30,993 nt of DNA, taken from positions 1-30,993 of the forward strand of contig JAKISY010000058.1 of NCBI GenBank assembly GCA_021648365.1, given 5' to 3'. The DNA is from Verrucomicrobiales bacterium. Its GTDB lineage: Bacteria > Verrucomicrobiota > Verrucomicrobiia > Verrucomicrobiales > DEV007. This document shows, one piece after another, positions 6,641 to 14,642 of this stretch (the first letter of the stretch is position 1; each line of letters starts with the position of its first letter). The position numbers were made by a program, and so were the translations under genes. Under the pieces are notes generated by a model, which saw only the letters and a program-made list of their open reading frames with translations, made no database searches and was not told the DNA's origin.

Positions 6641-8620
6641 TTGTCATCATCAAAAATATCATCCAAAAGTAGGGCGAGCGGCCCTTCTGTCTCTGCGCGT
6701 GCGGTGCGGGGTTCGTCGGGGCGTGGTCTAGCTGGGCTGGCGGGTTCTCCCGTTATCCCTCCAGTTTTGTTGGGTAAATTGATGCAAGTGCCTACGGGGG
6801 AGCTGATACCGAGTGGCTTGGATATGCTGGCGCAGATTGTGCGTCCTTTGGCGCTGTTCGCTTTTGATGTTTTGGAAGATGGGCAGGGGGGAGTAGCTGA
6901 TGGTAAGCACGGGGATGATGGGGAGAAAGAGCAGGGCGAAGTCGAGAGAGCTTTAGCTTTGATGCACGTCAGTGGGGAAAGTGAGGCGTGGCAGGAGGTG
7001 CCGGGTGGGGTGGATGAGTTGCTCAATGTGGCATTCAAGGTGGTGGCGGATGCGGCGGAGAGTCGTAATTTTGAATTGCGTCATTTGGCTAAGGGGGATC
7101 AAAAAAACGTGGTGATGGCACTGCCGGTGGTCGAGGGCAATGTTTTGCGGTCGGTGATTTGTCTGGTGGGAGATGGTAAAAAACCGCTGCCAGAGACGAG
7201 CGTGACCTTGATGCAATCGGTGGCGCAGGTGATCTATTTCAGCGATTTACGTGAGCGGGCTGAACGAGATCGAGTGAGTTTTTTGCGCACCTCGGCTTAT
7301 GTGGAGTTGATGGGTTTGTGTGCGGAGGCGGAGGATTTTGAGGGGGCGATGCAGGTCTTGGTGAATCATTTGCGAGAGTTGCTCGGCTGTGACCGGGTGG
7401 CGCTGGCATTAAAACATTGGAACGGCACCAAGCTGGAGGCACTTTCTGGGCGTCATGACATGAAGGGGAATTCGGAGATCATGGGCTTGGTGGAGGCGGC
7501 GCTGAGTGAGGTGGTGCGGCGTGATGCGACGATGGTTTTTGATGGTGCTGAAAAACGCCACGAGATGCTGTTGTCTGCGCCGATTGAGGAAATGCGACAG
7601 GCCTTGCAGCCGCGATCCTATGTGCTGGAGCCGTTGCGGATCGAGGGAGGAGAGGTGATGGGGAGTTGGTTGTTCACTTGGAAAACGGAGACTGAGGATT
7701 TTGCGGAGAGGCGAGCTTTTTTGCAGGCGATTGCGCCTCAGGTAGCGGTGCAGGTGAGCTTGTGGCGACAAGGCAAGGTTCGTGGTGCGCGAGGAACGTT
7801 AAGACGTTTGTGGAAGAAGTCGACGGCGAATCAGCAACGTTTGGCGGCTGTGGTGGCTGTGGCGCTGGCGGTTTTGGCGGCTTGGCCGGTGGCGTATCGG
7901 GTCAAAGCTGAGTGCGAGCTGCAGGCGGTGGTGCGGCGGACGGTGTCGGCGCCGTTTGATGCGATTTTATTGCGTAGCCGAGTCGAGCCTGGGCAAGAGG
8001 TGAGCGCGGGGCAGGTTTTGGCAGAACTGGATGGGCGAGAGATACAGTTTCGTTTGGCGGATGTATTGGCGGATCAGGCGCGGGCGATCAAAAAGGCGGA
8101 CACGGCTTTGAGCGCAGGCAAGGTGGCGGAGCAGCAGATGGCGAGGCTGGAGGCGGAGGGCAAGGCGCAGGAGGCGGCGGTGTTGAAGTATCAGCAAGAG
8201 CATTTGGAGATTCGTGCGCCGATTGATGGTTTGATTTTGCGTGGAGATTTGGAAAGGGCGCAGGGGGCGGCGTTGAGGATGGGGGATACCCTGTTTGAGG
8301 TGGGTCCCTTGGATAAGATTCGCATTGATTTGGCGGTGCCTGAAGCAGAGTTGGCGATGGTGCGGGTGGGGATGCCAGTGAAGGTGAAATTGACTGCGGA
8401 TGTGGGGCGAGAGTTGCAAGCTGAGGTGAAAAAAATCGCGCCGAGATCGGAGTTGCGAGATGGGGAGAATGTATTTGTGGCAGAGGCAGTGGTGGAGAAT
8501 GAGGATGGCAGGCTGCGACCGGGGATGAAGGGTAAGGTGAAAGTTTATGGTGATCGCAGGCCGCTGATTTGGACGGTGACGCGACGAGCTTGGAATTACC
8601 TGCGTATGCGGCTATGGTGA
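6641..8620 (+). CDS. GAF-domain/HlyD-type membrane fusion protein
   Basis: A 659-residue protein joining a cytoplasmic sensor-like region to a periplasmic adaptor. The start is taken as TTG at 6641, because the nearby ATG at 6620 in the same frame meets a stop after four codons. The next in-frame ATG is 6782. Residues 1-120 are low-complexity. Residues about 225-375 look like a GAF domain (LRELLGCDRVALAL, LEPLRIEGGEVMGSWLF). A transmembrane helix follows at about 401-418. From 425 on comes a HlyD/biotin-lipoyl-like barrel (VSAPFDAILLRSRVEPGQEV, GQVLAELDGREI, a coiled coil at 490-530, then LEIRAPIDGLIL) and a beta-barrel region (VPEAELAMVRVGMPVKVKL). Relatives usually accompany an M50 peptidase and a second HlyD protein, and neither is seen here. 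Partner and cargo are unknown. Confidence 0.8.
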   Translation: MSSSKISSKSRASGPSVSARAVRGSSGRGLAGLAGSPVIPPVLLGKLMQVPTGELIPSGLDMLAQIVRPLALFAFDVLEDGQGGVADGKHGDDGEKEQGEVERALALMHVSGESEAWQEVPGGVDELLNVAFKVVADAAESRNFELRHLAKGDQKNVVMALPVVEGNVLRSVICLVGDGKKPLPETSVTLMQSVAQVIYFSDLRERAERDRVSFLRTSAYVELMGLCAEAEDFEGAMQVLVNHLRELLGCDRVALALKHWNGTKLEALSGRHDMKGNSEIMGLVEAALSEVVRRDATMVFDGAEKRHEMLLSAPIEEMRQALQPRSYVLEPLRIEGGEVMGSWLFTWKTETEDFAERRAFLQAIAPQVAVQVSLWRQGKVRGARGTLRRLWKKSTANQQRLAAVVAVALAVLAAWPVAYRVKAECELQAVVRRTVSAPFDAILLRSRVEPGQEVSAGQVLAELDGREIQFRLADVLADQARAIKKADTALSAGKVAEQQMARLEAEGKAQEAAVLKYQQEHLEIRAPIDGLILRGDLERAQGAALRMGDTLFEVGPLDKIRIDLAVPEAELAMVRVGMPVKVKLTADVGRELQAEVKKIAPRSELRDGENVFVAEAVVENEDGRLRPGMKGKVKVYGDRRPLIWTVTRRAWNYLRMRLW

Positions 8621-8743
8621 GTATTTGAGGGTATTAGAACGATATTTTTCCCTCCTACTTTTCTCCCTTTCCGTTATTCTTCCTTAAACCTACTCATACT
8701 TTTGCATGAAAAAAAATAAAACTCGAATTTTTAATATTCTGAT

Positions 8744-8935
8744 ATGATCGCTAATGATTTTTCTTACGCAGAACCAGATTTTCCGTTTTGGCTGAAAACG
8801 GAGGATCCAGATGTGCCGGCAGTGATGAAGCTTTTACATCAAACGCTGCAACCAGCGTTAAACGAAGCGGTCAACGGTGAGATGAAATCGAACGGCCGCA
8901 TATCTTCAAATCATAGTAGTTCTATGCGGTATTAA
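8744..8935 (+). CDS. Small ORF of unknown function, possibly a gene fragment
   Basis: A 63-codon frame starting MIANDFSYAEPDFPFWLK. The first 45 residues look protein-like, with acidic and aromatic residues and an amphipathic segment PAVMKLLHQTLQPALNEAV. The end (NGRISSNHSSSMRY) looks like read-through into non-coding DNA. There is no recognisable ribosome binding site. It may be the truncated start of a longer gene. No family recognised. Confidence 0.35.
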   Translation: MIANDFSYAEPDFPFWLKTEDPDVPAVMKLLHQTLQPALNEAVNGEMKSNGRISSNHSSSMRY

Positions 8936-9025
8936 GTGATCTTGGGCGCTTGGGACTAGCTTGGGGAGTGGTTAGCCGTTTTGATATCAATGGTATTGCA
9001 CGACATTATTTGAAATCGAAGAATT

Positions 9026-9061
9026 GAACCACTGATCACACTGATTAGCACTGATAGGAAT
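9026..9061 (+). repeat. 36-nt dispersed repeat with internal triplication, copy 1
   Basis: This begins gaacc and ends ggaat, with three internal CTGAT units at 9-10 nt spacing. It matches 26 of 36 positions of the element at 12505-12540, which has CAGAT in the same three places. It lies in a gene-poor stretch (8936-9199) where I see no convincing coding region. Confidence 0.6.
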
Positions 9062-9199
9062 GAAGAATATGTTATGAGAGAATGCGTATCGGCGCCGATT
9101 TGTCTGTGGCTGTAGTTGAAATGATTTTTTTCTTGTAGTATGAAGGGAAATAGGAAGGCTACGATAGTAGTTTTACTATTTTGATAGCTAAGCTGTAAA

Positions 9200-9607
9200 A
9201 TGAAGATTCCAACCGAGCAAGAACTAGCAGGTCTGAAGCCGTATTGTCTGGATACGGGATGGATGCTCAGGAATTTTTTGGGGAAGACAAAGGAAGAGGC
9301 AATTGAGCTTTTCAAAAGTGTTGGAGGTGTATCGAATGACTTTGCTTACATGTCGGGTGTAGGTTTGAGATTCTACCTTGAAGCCGCATTGGAGTATCTG
9401 AAGGGTGAAGAGGTAAGGAGTGAGCAATGGGATTTCCCAAGCGGACTCCTTTGCTCGCTGATGTGCCAGGTCGAGTGTTTCGAGGTGAGTAAATCTGTCG
9501 TGCCTCTTATTAAAGAGGTAGCCGAGTATTGTAAGCATCACACCCAGAAACTCGGTTTGGATGTGGATTGCCAAGATTACATCACAAGCATTGAAGAGGC
9601 TGAATAA
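9200..9607 (+). CDS. Hypothetical protein, 135 aa
   Basis: An open frame with a protein-like composition starting MKIPTEQELAGLKPYCLDTG. There is an acidic, helical C-terminal half (LGLDVDCQDYITSIEEAE) and a mid-section FAYMSGVGLRFYLEAALEYL. That section faintly recalls small DUF6714-type proteins, in which an aromatic residue pair followed by a helix is conserved, but I would not assign the family on this. No signal peptide or membrane segment. The gene stands alone among repeats and small ORFs, and local base composition is more AT-rich than the flanking operons. Function unknown. Confidence 0.6.
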   Translation: MKIPTEQELAGLKPYCLDTGWMLRNFLGKTKEEAIELFKSVGGVSNDFAYMSGVGLRFYLEAALEYLKGEEVRSEQWDFPSGLLCSLMCQVECFEVSKSVVPLIKEVAEYCKHHTQKLGLDVDCQDYITSIEEAE

Positions 9608-9669
9608 CAATAAAGCGCAGCAGAGGGGAAGCTAAGAATCATTGAGAACCTTAACCGTTAAGCTCTTCG

Positions 9670-10023
9670 ATGAAGCATCCATTCGTGGCTTGTTTATCCT
9701 CAATGGTTGGGTTTATATTTGAAAAAATGCTTCGAACCTATCATCCCCTTCAGAAAAGCTACTGTGATCACTACTTCGTATCCTACGTCGAAGGATTTTT
9801 TCATTGCGATACTGGAGATCGCTCAAGTATCTACGAAAACACTTTATATATTCGAGCAAACAGTCCGAAAGAAGCATTGGAAATCGGCCTCGAACTCGCG
9901 AACAAAGTTCAATCCACTTTGCCAACGGACGGTAAATGGAGGGGCACGCTCCGTCGTGCCTTCAGGAGCACATACACGGATCGAGGTAAGGTGGAACTTG
10001 CCCCTCCAGCGGACGCCCTATGA
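9670..10023 (+). CDS. Small hypothetical protein with repeat-derived C-terminus
   Basis: A 117-codon frame. Its central part (SYVEGFFHCDTGD, then LYIRANSPKEALEIGLELAN) is protein-like and recalls short DUF4288-style domains in which an EALE helix follows a beta-strand; this is a weak suggestion. The real start could be the internal Met20 (MLRTYHPLQ). From codon 90 on, the frame runs through an inverted-repeat element at 9937-10008, so the last 25 or so residues (LRRAFRSTYTDRGKVELAPP) are translated repeat. The original 3' end has probably been replaced by insertion of the element. Confidence 0.45.
   Translation: MKHPFVACLSSMVGFIFEKMLRTYHPLQKSYCDHYFVSYVEGFFHCDTGDRSSIYENTLYIRANSPKEALEIGLELANKVQSTLPTDGKWRGTLRRAFRSTYTDRGKVELAPPADAL
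9937..10008 (+). repeat. REP/MITE-like element with 10-bp inverted terminal repeats
   Basis: Perfect inverted repeats TGGAGGGGCA (9937-9946) and TGCCCCTCCA (9999-10008) bound 72 nt. Just inside the left arm is an internal hairpin (gcacg ctccgt cgtgc). The element supplies the 3' end of the preceding ORF. No transposase is encoded, so it would be non-autonomous. I recall similar elements being frequent in PVC genomes, but this window has only one copy. Confidence 0.6.
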
Positions 10024-10178
10024 CATGATCACACTGCCATGTCTATGTCTTCGTAGGCATGAACAGCTACCCCGAGTCAAAACCTAAATGAGTAATTTAA
10101 CCATTAACTTGAATGTGATTTTTTTCGGGGATAAGTGTTGGTGGGAGACGATGGGGATACGGCGTGGGTGCGGTGAGC

Positions 10179-10208
10179 AAAGCTCAGTCAAGCCTGAGCA
10201 CTCCATAG
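10179..10208 (+). repeat. Dispersed hairpin repeat, copy B
   Basis: Second copy of the element at 3872-3901. The stem is gctcag (10182-10187) with ctgagc (10194-10199) around the identical loop tcaagc, followed by cactcca. It lies 33 nt beyond the stop of the MerA-like gene, in a gap (10024-10240) that otherwise shows no gene. Orientation relative to its neighbour differs from copy A. Confidence 0.7.
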
Positions 10209-10240
10209 AGCTTTGGGTGTTTTGACACTGGTTGATCGTT

Positions 10241-11785
10241 TTAGCGTTGTTTGGCGAGCCACCAGTTGAAGATCTTTTTAACCCGTTCTGTTAAGCGGGT
10301 TTTGTTGTATTGGTCGCCGACTTTGCGGATGGCTTCGGCTTGGGTGGGGTAGGGGTGGATGACGCTGGCGAGACTGCCGAGGCCCATTTTGGCGTTCATG
10401 GCGGTGGTGATTTCGCTGATCAGGTCGCCGGCATTTTCTGCGACGATGGTGGCACCGAGGATTTGGTCGCTGCCTTTTTTGACCATGATTTTGACAAAAC
10501 CTTCTGTTTTGCCTTCGAGGATGGCGCGATCGACGCTGTCCATGGATTGGGTGTAGGTGGTGGTCTCTATACCTTGATCTTGAGCTTCTTTTTCGTAGAG
10601 ACCGACGTGGGCGATCTCGGGTTCGGTGTAGGTGCACCAAGGCATGGTGAGGGAACTGAGTTTCTTCTTGCCGAATCCGGCAATGGAAAAGAGGGTGTTC
10701 TGGATGACGATGCGGGCGGCGAAATCGGCGGCGTGGGTGAATTTCCACTGCATACAGATATCGCCTGCGGCGTAGATTTTTGGGTTGGTGGTTTGTAGGT
10801 GGTCATCTACTTTGACTCCCCATTTTTCATATTCGACACCGACTTTTTCGAGTTCGAGTCCTTCGATGTTGGGTGCGCGTCCTACTGAGACGAGCAAGTG
10901 ATCGACTTCTTCGTCATAGGACTTGCCGTGGGACACGACGGTGAGGCGCGCACCTTTGCCACTGTTGGTTTTGGCGAGTTTGAGATCTTTGCCACAACAG
11001 AGTAATTGGACGCCGTCGGCGGCGAGGGATTCGCGCACAATTTTGGAGGCGTCGGGGTCTTCGCGTGGCAAGATGCCGTGAGTGGCTTCGACGAGTAGGA
11101 CTTCGGACCCGAGTCGGGCAAAAGCTTGTGCCATTTCGCAGCCGATGGGGCCGGCACCGATGATGCCGATGCGTTTGGGGATCTCAGTGAGATTGAAGAG
11201 GTTCTCATTGGTCAGGTAATCGATCTGATCGAGTCCTGGGATATCCGGGGCGTCGGCTCGTGCTCCGGAACAGATGACGGCGTTTTTGAAAGTGAGGCGT
11301 TGATCTGCTACGGCGACGGTTTGGGAATCGACGAAGCTGGCTTGTCCGAGAAAAACGTCGATACCGAGATCGGCGAAGCGTTTGACGGAGTCGTGTTTGC
11401 TGATGCCAGCGCGTAGTTTGCGCATGCGTTCCATGGCGGCGCCGAAGTCGATTTTCACGTCAGCGGGATCGACGTGGATGCCGAATTTTTCACCTCCTAC
11501 TTTGGCGGCATGGGCTGCTTTGGCTGCGGCGATGATGCCTTTGGATGGCACGCAGCCGACGTTGAGACAATCACCGCCCATCAGGTGGCGTTCGATGAGG
11601 GCGACTTTGGCTCCGAGTCCAGCGGCTCCTGCGGCGGTGACCAATCCTGCGGTGCCGGCTCCGATGACTACGAGGTTGTAGCGTCCTGCTGGGGTGGGGT
11701 TGACCCAGTCCGGCGGGTGGACGTTTGCGATGAGGTTTTGGTTGTGCTGATCGTTGGGGGGGATGGTGATGGGATCACTGTTCAT
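10241..11785 (-). CDS. MerA-like FAD pyridine nucleotide-disulfide oxidoreductase
   Basis: A 514-residue class I flavoprotein disulfide reductase. After a 35-residue N-terminal extension come the FAD site (VVIGAGTAGLVTAAGAAGLG), the redox-active GGDCLNVGCVPSK (Cys73/Cys78), a second dinucleotide fold (IGIIGAGPIGCEMAQAFARL) and the FAD-binding YAAGDI. The C-terminal dimerisation domain carries the catalytic His-Glu dyad (HPYPTQAE, H477/E484). It looks like mercuric reductase, but has neither the N-terminal GMTCxxC domain nor the C-terminal vicinal cysteines that bind mercury, so true Hg(II) reductase activity is unlikely. Its start overlaps the upstream TVP38 stop by ATGA, so translation is coupled. 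The position at the end of the arsenic cluster suggests a redox role there (inference). Confidence 0.85.
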   Translation of the reverse strand: MNSDPITIPPNDQHNQNLIANVHPPDWVNPTPAGRYNLVVIGAGTAGLVTAAGAAGLGAKVALIERHLMGGDCLNVGCVPSKGIIAAAKAAHAAKVGGEKFGIHVDPADVKIDFGAAMERMRKLRAGISKHDSVKRFADLGIDVFLGQASFVDSQTVAVADQRLTFKNAVICSGARADAPDIPGLDQIDYLTNENLFNLTEIPKRIGIIGAGPIGCEMAQAFARLGSEVLLVEATHGILPREDPDASKIVRESLAADGVQLLCCGKDLKLAKTNSGKGARLTVVSHGKSYDEEVDHLLVSVGRAPNIEGLELEKVGVEYEKWGVKVDDHLQTTNPKIYAAGDICMQWKFTHAADFAARIVIQNTLFSIAGFGKKKLSSLTMPWCTYTEPEIAHVGLYEKEAQDQGIETTTYTQSMDSVDRAILEGKTEGFVKIMVKKGSDQILGATIVAENAGDLISEITTAMNAKMGLGSLASVIHPYPTQAEAIRKVGDQYNKTRLTERVKKIFNWWLAKQR

Positions 11786-12486
11786 GATTTGAATTTGCTG
11801 ATGATTTTTTTCAAGGTGATGGGGAGCAGTCCGAGGATGACAAAAGCGATGATCAACTGAGGACTGATGATGCCGCCGAGACCTTTTTCATCAAGGGTTT
11901 TCAGATCGGGTACACTGGCGCCAGCATAGACGAATGCCATGGTGCCGGGTAACATACCGAGCTGGCTCACCCACCAGTAGGTGCGGGTGCGGATGGGGGT
12001 GAGTCCCATCACTAGATTGATCACAAAAAAGGGTACGACGGGGATGAGGCGCAGGGAGAACAGATAAAATGCGCCTTCTTTTTCTAGCGCGGCATTGAAT
12101 TTGCTCAAGCGGTCGCCGAAGCGGTTTTGGATGGAGTCGCGCAGTAGGAAGCGGCTGATGATGAAGGCTAAGGTGGCTCCCATGGTGGAGGCGAAGCTGA
12201 CGAGAACGAGCCCGCGTGCAAAGCCAAAATACCAACCGAAGAGTAAAGTCAATACGGTGGCGCCGGGAATAGAGAACCCAGTGGCGGTGACGTAGGTGAG
12301 AAAGGCTACTCCGAAGACGATCCAAGGGGCTTGTTGTTGCCAGTCTCTGAGTTGGGTTTCTTTTTTTGCGAGTTCGCTGAGGTTGAGGGAGTCGCCGAAG
12401 TTTAGATAGAGGGAAACGGTGGCGGCGATGAAGGCGGCGAGCACGATCAATTTGGTCCATGGGACGGACTTGGATGTGGTGGGCAT
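11782..12486 (-). CDS. TVP38/TMEM64 (DedA-like, SNARE-associated) membrane protein
   Basis: A 234-residue polytopic membrane protein. Hydrophobic segments lie at roughly residues 12-30, 53-80, 85-112, 140-165, 167-192 and 207-227. Family signatures are FGWYFGFARGLVLVSFASTM with GATLAFIISR following, and LRLIPVVPFFVINLVMGLT followed by WWVSQLGMLPGTMAFVYAG. Members are implicated in lipid scrambling or small-molecule transport, but the substrate here is unknown. The stop codon overlaps the start of the MerA-like gene. This TVP38-flavoprotein pairing recurs in other bacteria, and here it also follows ArsM and DUF547. Confidence 0.9.
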   Translation of the reverse strand: MPTTSKSVPWTKLIVLAAFIAATVSLYLNFGDSLNLSELAKKETQLRDWQQQAPWIVFGVAFLTYVTATGFSIPGATVLTLLFGWYFGFARGLVLVSFASTMGATLAFIISRFLLRDSIQNRFGDRLSKFNAALEKEGAFYLFSLRLIPVVPFFVINLVMGLTPIRTRTYWWVSQLGMLPGTMAFVYAGASVPDLKTLDEKGLGGIISPQLIIAFVILGLLPITLKKIISKFKS

Positions 12487-12504
12487 AAGATGAAAAGGGG
12501 AGTG

Positions 12505-12540
12505 GAACCGCAGATGACGCAGATGGGCGCAGATGGGAAT
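12505..12540 (+). repeat. 36-nt dispersed repeat with internal triplication, copy 2
   Basis: This has the same frame as 9026-9061: gaacc, then three CAGAT units, then ggaat. It sits in the 92-nt gap between the DUF547 and TVP38 genes, inside the presumed arsenic operon. It is followed by short aaatggg repeats, so the gap looks like repeat DNA and not an operon spacer with signals. Confidence 0.6.
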
Positions 12541-12578
12541 TAGGAAATGGGAAATGGGGGCTTTTTGATTTCAAATTT

Positions 12579-13319
12579 CTATTGTTTGTTCAGGCTCCAG
12601 TCGTAGCTGGTGTATTTGATTTTGAGTTTTTTGCCTTTGATGTCGGTGGGGAAAAATTTGGCGACGAAATCTTGTAGGCTGCCGTTTTTGGTGAAGTCTT
12701 CGGCGAACCATGAGAAGATGGGGGAGAGGTAGAGGGTGCTGCCATCGAGTTTGTTTTTGTTTTTCTGTGCTAGGAAGACTTGGCCGCGAGTATCGAGTTG
12801 TTGGTCGAGACTCTCTGCTACGAAAACTTGATTGCTCAGTGGGGGGCAGCCCATGGCGGCACAGACGATGACAAAATGAACCCGTGGCTCTTTGTATTTG
12901 GGGCGCAGGATGTCGTGTTCGATGTGGTTGAGAGTGGTTTTTTTGCCAAACAGGGTGACGCATTCTACATCCCAGGGTTGACCAAAAAAGAAGCCGCCGA
13001 TTTTTTTGATGCTTTTAACTGGGTAGTGGTCGATGATGAGCTGCAGGGTCTCGGCGTTGTAAACGTTGATTAAAAAAGCGAGGCGTTGGTCATGAGTCCA
13101 TGCTTTGAACTCGGACTCGCTGATGGCTCCGGTTGTTTTCAGATAAGCATCAAGGTCTGCGCGGTTTTTTTTGAGTGCGGCGTAGTTGACCATGCCTTTG
13201 TCATCGACGTATTTTTTTAAGACGCCTTCGAACTGGGCATGGCTGTGGTCAAATGCCCACCCTGTGATGGGGGAGAAGAGGGCTAAGATGACGCAGAAGA
13301 GGGTGAGTGATGTTTTCAT
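12579..13319 (-). CDS. Secreted DUF547 protein
   Basis: A 246-residue protein with a signal peptide (residues 1 to about 22, MKTSLTLFCVILALFSPITG). It is followed by a complete DUF547 domain: LAFLINVYNAETLQLIIDHY, the GGFFFGQPWD block, IEHDILRP, and the conserved HFVIVCAAMGCPPLSN with two cysteines and a proline pair. DUF547 proteins resemble papain-fold or transglutaminase-like proteins by prediction, but their biochemical activity is not established. The gene lies 61 nt downstream of arsM and 92 nt upstream of TVP38 on the same strand, and probably belongs to one transcription unit with them. The position suggests a periplasmic accessory role in arsenical processing, which is inference. Confidence 0.85.
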   Translation of the reverse strand: MKTSLTLFCVILALFSPITGWAFDHSHAQFEGVLKKYVDDKGMVNYAALKKNRADLDAYLKTTGAISESEFKAWTHDQRLAFLINVYNAETLQLIIDHYPVKSIKKIGGFFFGQPWDVECVTLFGKKTTLNHIEHDILRPKYKEPRVHFVIVCAAMGCPPLSNQVFVAESLDQQLDTRGQVFLAQKNKNKLDGSTLYLSPIFSWFAEDFTKNGSLQDFVAKFFPTDIKGKKLKIKYTSYDWSLNKQ

Positions 13320-13380
13320 GATTAGTATAAAAGTTAGCCTGCCGGGCGTTCATGTCTCTGGTTGTGTGATCTGGTGATGG

Positions 13381-14523
13381 CTAACAACAACTTGAGCCGC
13401 AGCATTCTGAGGCGTCGCTGCTGGCGTCGTAGTTGTCTCCTTTGGTTTCGCGCGGGTGACGTAGCCGCATTTCACCACCGTCGAAAGGTTCGGCTTGATC
13501 GGCTGGCACTTCTTCACGTGGGTCGATGAATTCAAAAAACTCGGCGTAGGGTGCTTTGCGATAGAGCTGATAAGTTTTGTCACAGACGGCGTAGCGTTGC
13601 CCTCGCTCCATCGGGTGATTGTCATCGTCGAGCACTTTTTTGAAGGGACCTTTATAAATCACAGCTTGTTTGTGTTCGAGGCAGGCTCCTTGTTTGCCTT
13701 TGAAGGCTTCGATGGTCATGCTGCGGAACTCGATGCCTTGCACGGTTTGCCAAGGCTCTTTATCTAGCTTGAGGATTTGCACGCCATAAAATCCAGCAGC
13801 TTCAAAAGCTTCGAGGAACTCGTCTTCGCGGAAGGCACCGGAGATACAGCCGCTCCACAGGTCGGGATCCTTCATCATGTCGGCGCTGACGGTCTCATCA
13901 GAGACGATGTCGGAGATGACGGCTCGTCCACCGACTTTGAGCACACGGAAGATTTCTTCGAACAGCTGTAGGCGGTGATTCATCGATACCAGATTGAGCA
14001 CGCAGTTGGAGACGACGACGTCCACGCTGTCGTTTGGAATCATGGTTTTTTTGACTCGTAGTTCTTCGGCGAGTTCTTCGGCTTCGAGGAAGCGGTTGGC
14101 GTTGTTGATCGGGCGTGCTTGCAGTTCTTGATCGAGGGCTTCGAGGTCGAGGGCGAGGTCTTGGATGCGGCCTTTGCAGAATTCGACATTGGCATAACCG
14201 ATTTTTTCTGCGACGACGGGGGCATTGCGACGGGCGACGTCGAGCATGTCGTCGGTCATGTCCACGCCGATGACTTTGCCTTCGGGGCCTACGACTTGCG
14301 AGGCGATGAAGCAGATCTTGCCAGTGCCGGAACCGAGGTCGAGCACGGTTTCGCCTGGTTTGAGGTATTGGCTAGGGTCGCCACAACCGTAATCGCGCTC
14401 GATGACTTCAGTGGGAATCACTTTGAGGTATTGTGGATCGTAGTCCACTGGGCAACAAAGTGCGGCTTCTTGAGCATTGGCGCCATCGGCGTAGCGTTTT
14501 TTTACTATGGATTCGGTCTTCAT
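13381..14523 (-). CDS. arsM: Arsenite S-adenosylmethionine methyltransferase, arsenosugar type
   Basis: Methylates As(III) using SAM, giving methyl- and dimethyl-arsenicals, in the cytoplasm. The 380-residue protein has SAM motif I VLDLGSGTGKI (residues 60-70) with VIGVDMTDDML after it. Four cysteine positions match the arsenic-binding set of characterised ArsM: Cys23/Cys24 (ALCCPVD), Cys47 (YGCGDP), Cys174 (SNCVLNL) and Cys226 (LWSGCISGAF). A long C-terminal extension ends in the cysteine tail CCGSSCC (Cys374/375/379/380), which probably helps bind trivalent arsenic. The gene leads the group arsM-DUF547-TVP38-MerA-like. A weak promoter candidate on its strand is TTGCAC (14624-14629) with TAGGCT (14601-14606), 17 nt apart. 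Function is assigned with high confidence from the family motifs and from arsS nearby. Confidence 0.9.
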   Translation of the reverse strand: MKTESIVKKRYADGANAQEAALCCPVDYDPQYLKVIPTEVIERDYGCGDPSQYLKPGETVLDLGSGTGKICFIASQVVGPEGKVIGVDMTDDMLDVARRNAPVVAEKIGYANVEFCKGRIQDLALDLEALDQELQARPINNANRFLEAEELAEELRVKKTMIPNDSVDVVVSNCVLNLVSMNHRLQLFEEIFRVLKVGGRAVISDIVSDETVSADMMKDPDLWSGCISGAFREDEFLEAFEAAGFYGVQILKLDKEPWQTVQGIEFRSMTIEAFKGKQGACLEHKQAVIYKGPFKKVLDDDNHPMERGQRYAVCDKTYQLYRKAPYAEFFEFIDPREEVPADQAEPFDGGEMRLRHPRETKGDNYDASSDASECCGSSCC

Positions 14524-14642
14524 GTTGGGATGTAGAAGGATTAAAATAGGTTTTCTTTTTAGACTGGAGATTTGGAATTACCTTACAGAAAAATGATAAA
14601 AGCCTACATCATTCATTGCGCTCGTGCAATACGGAGGGTTTT

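Noticed and set aside
10241..11785. Genuine mercuric reductase (merA)
   Set aside because: The C-terminal vicinal cysteines and the N-terminal metal-binding domain are missing, and no merR/merT/merP genes are near.
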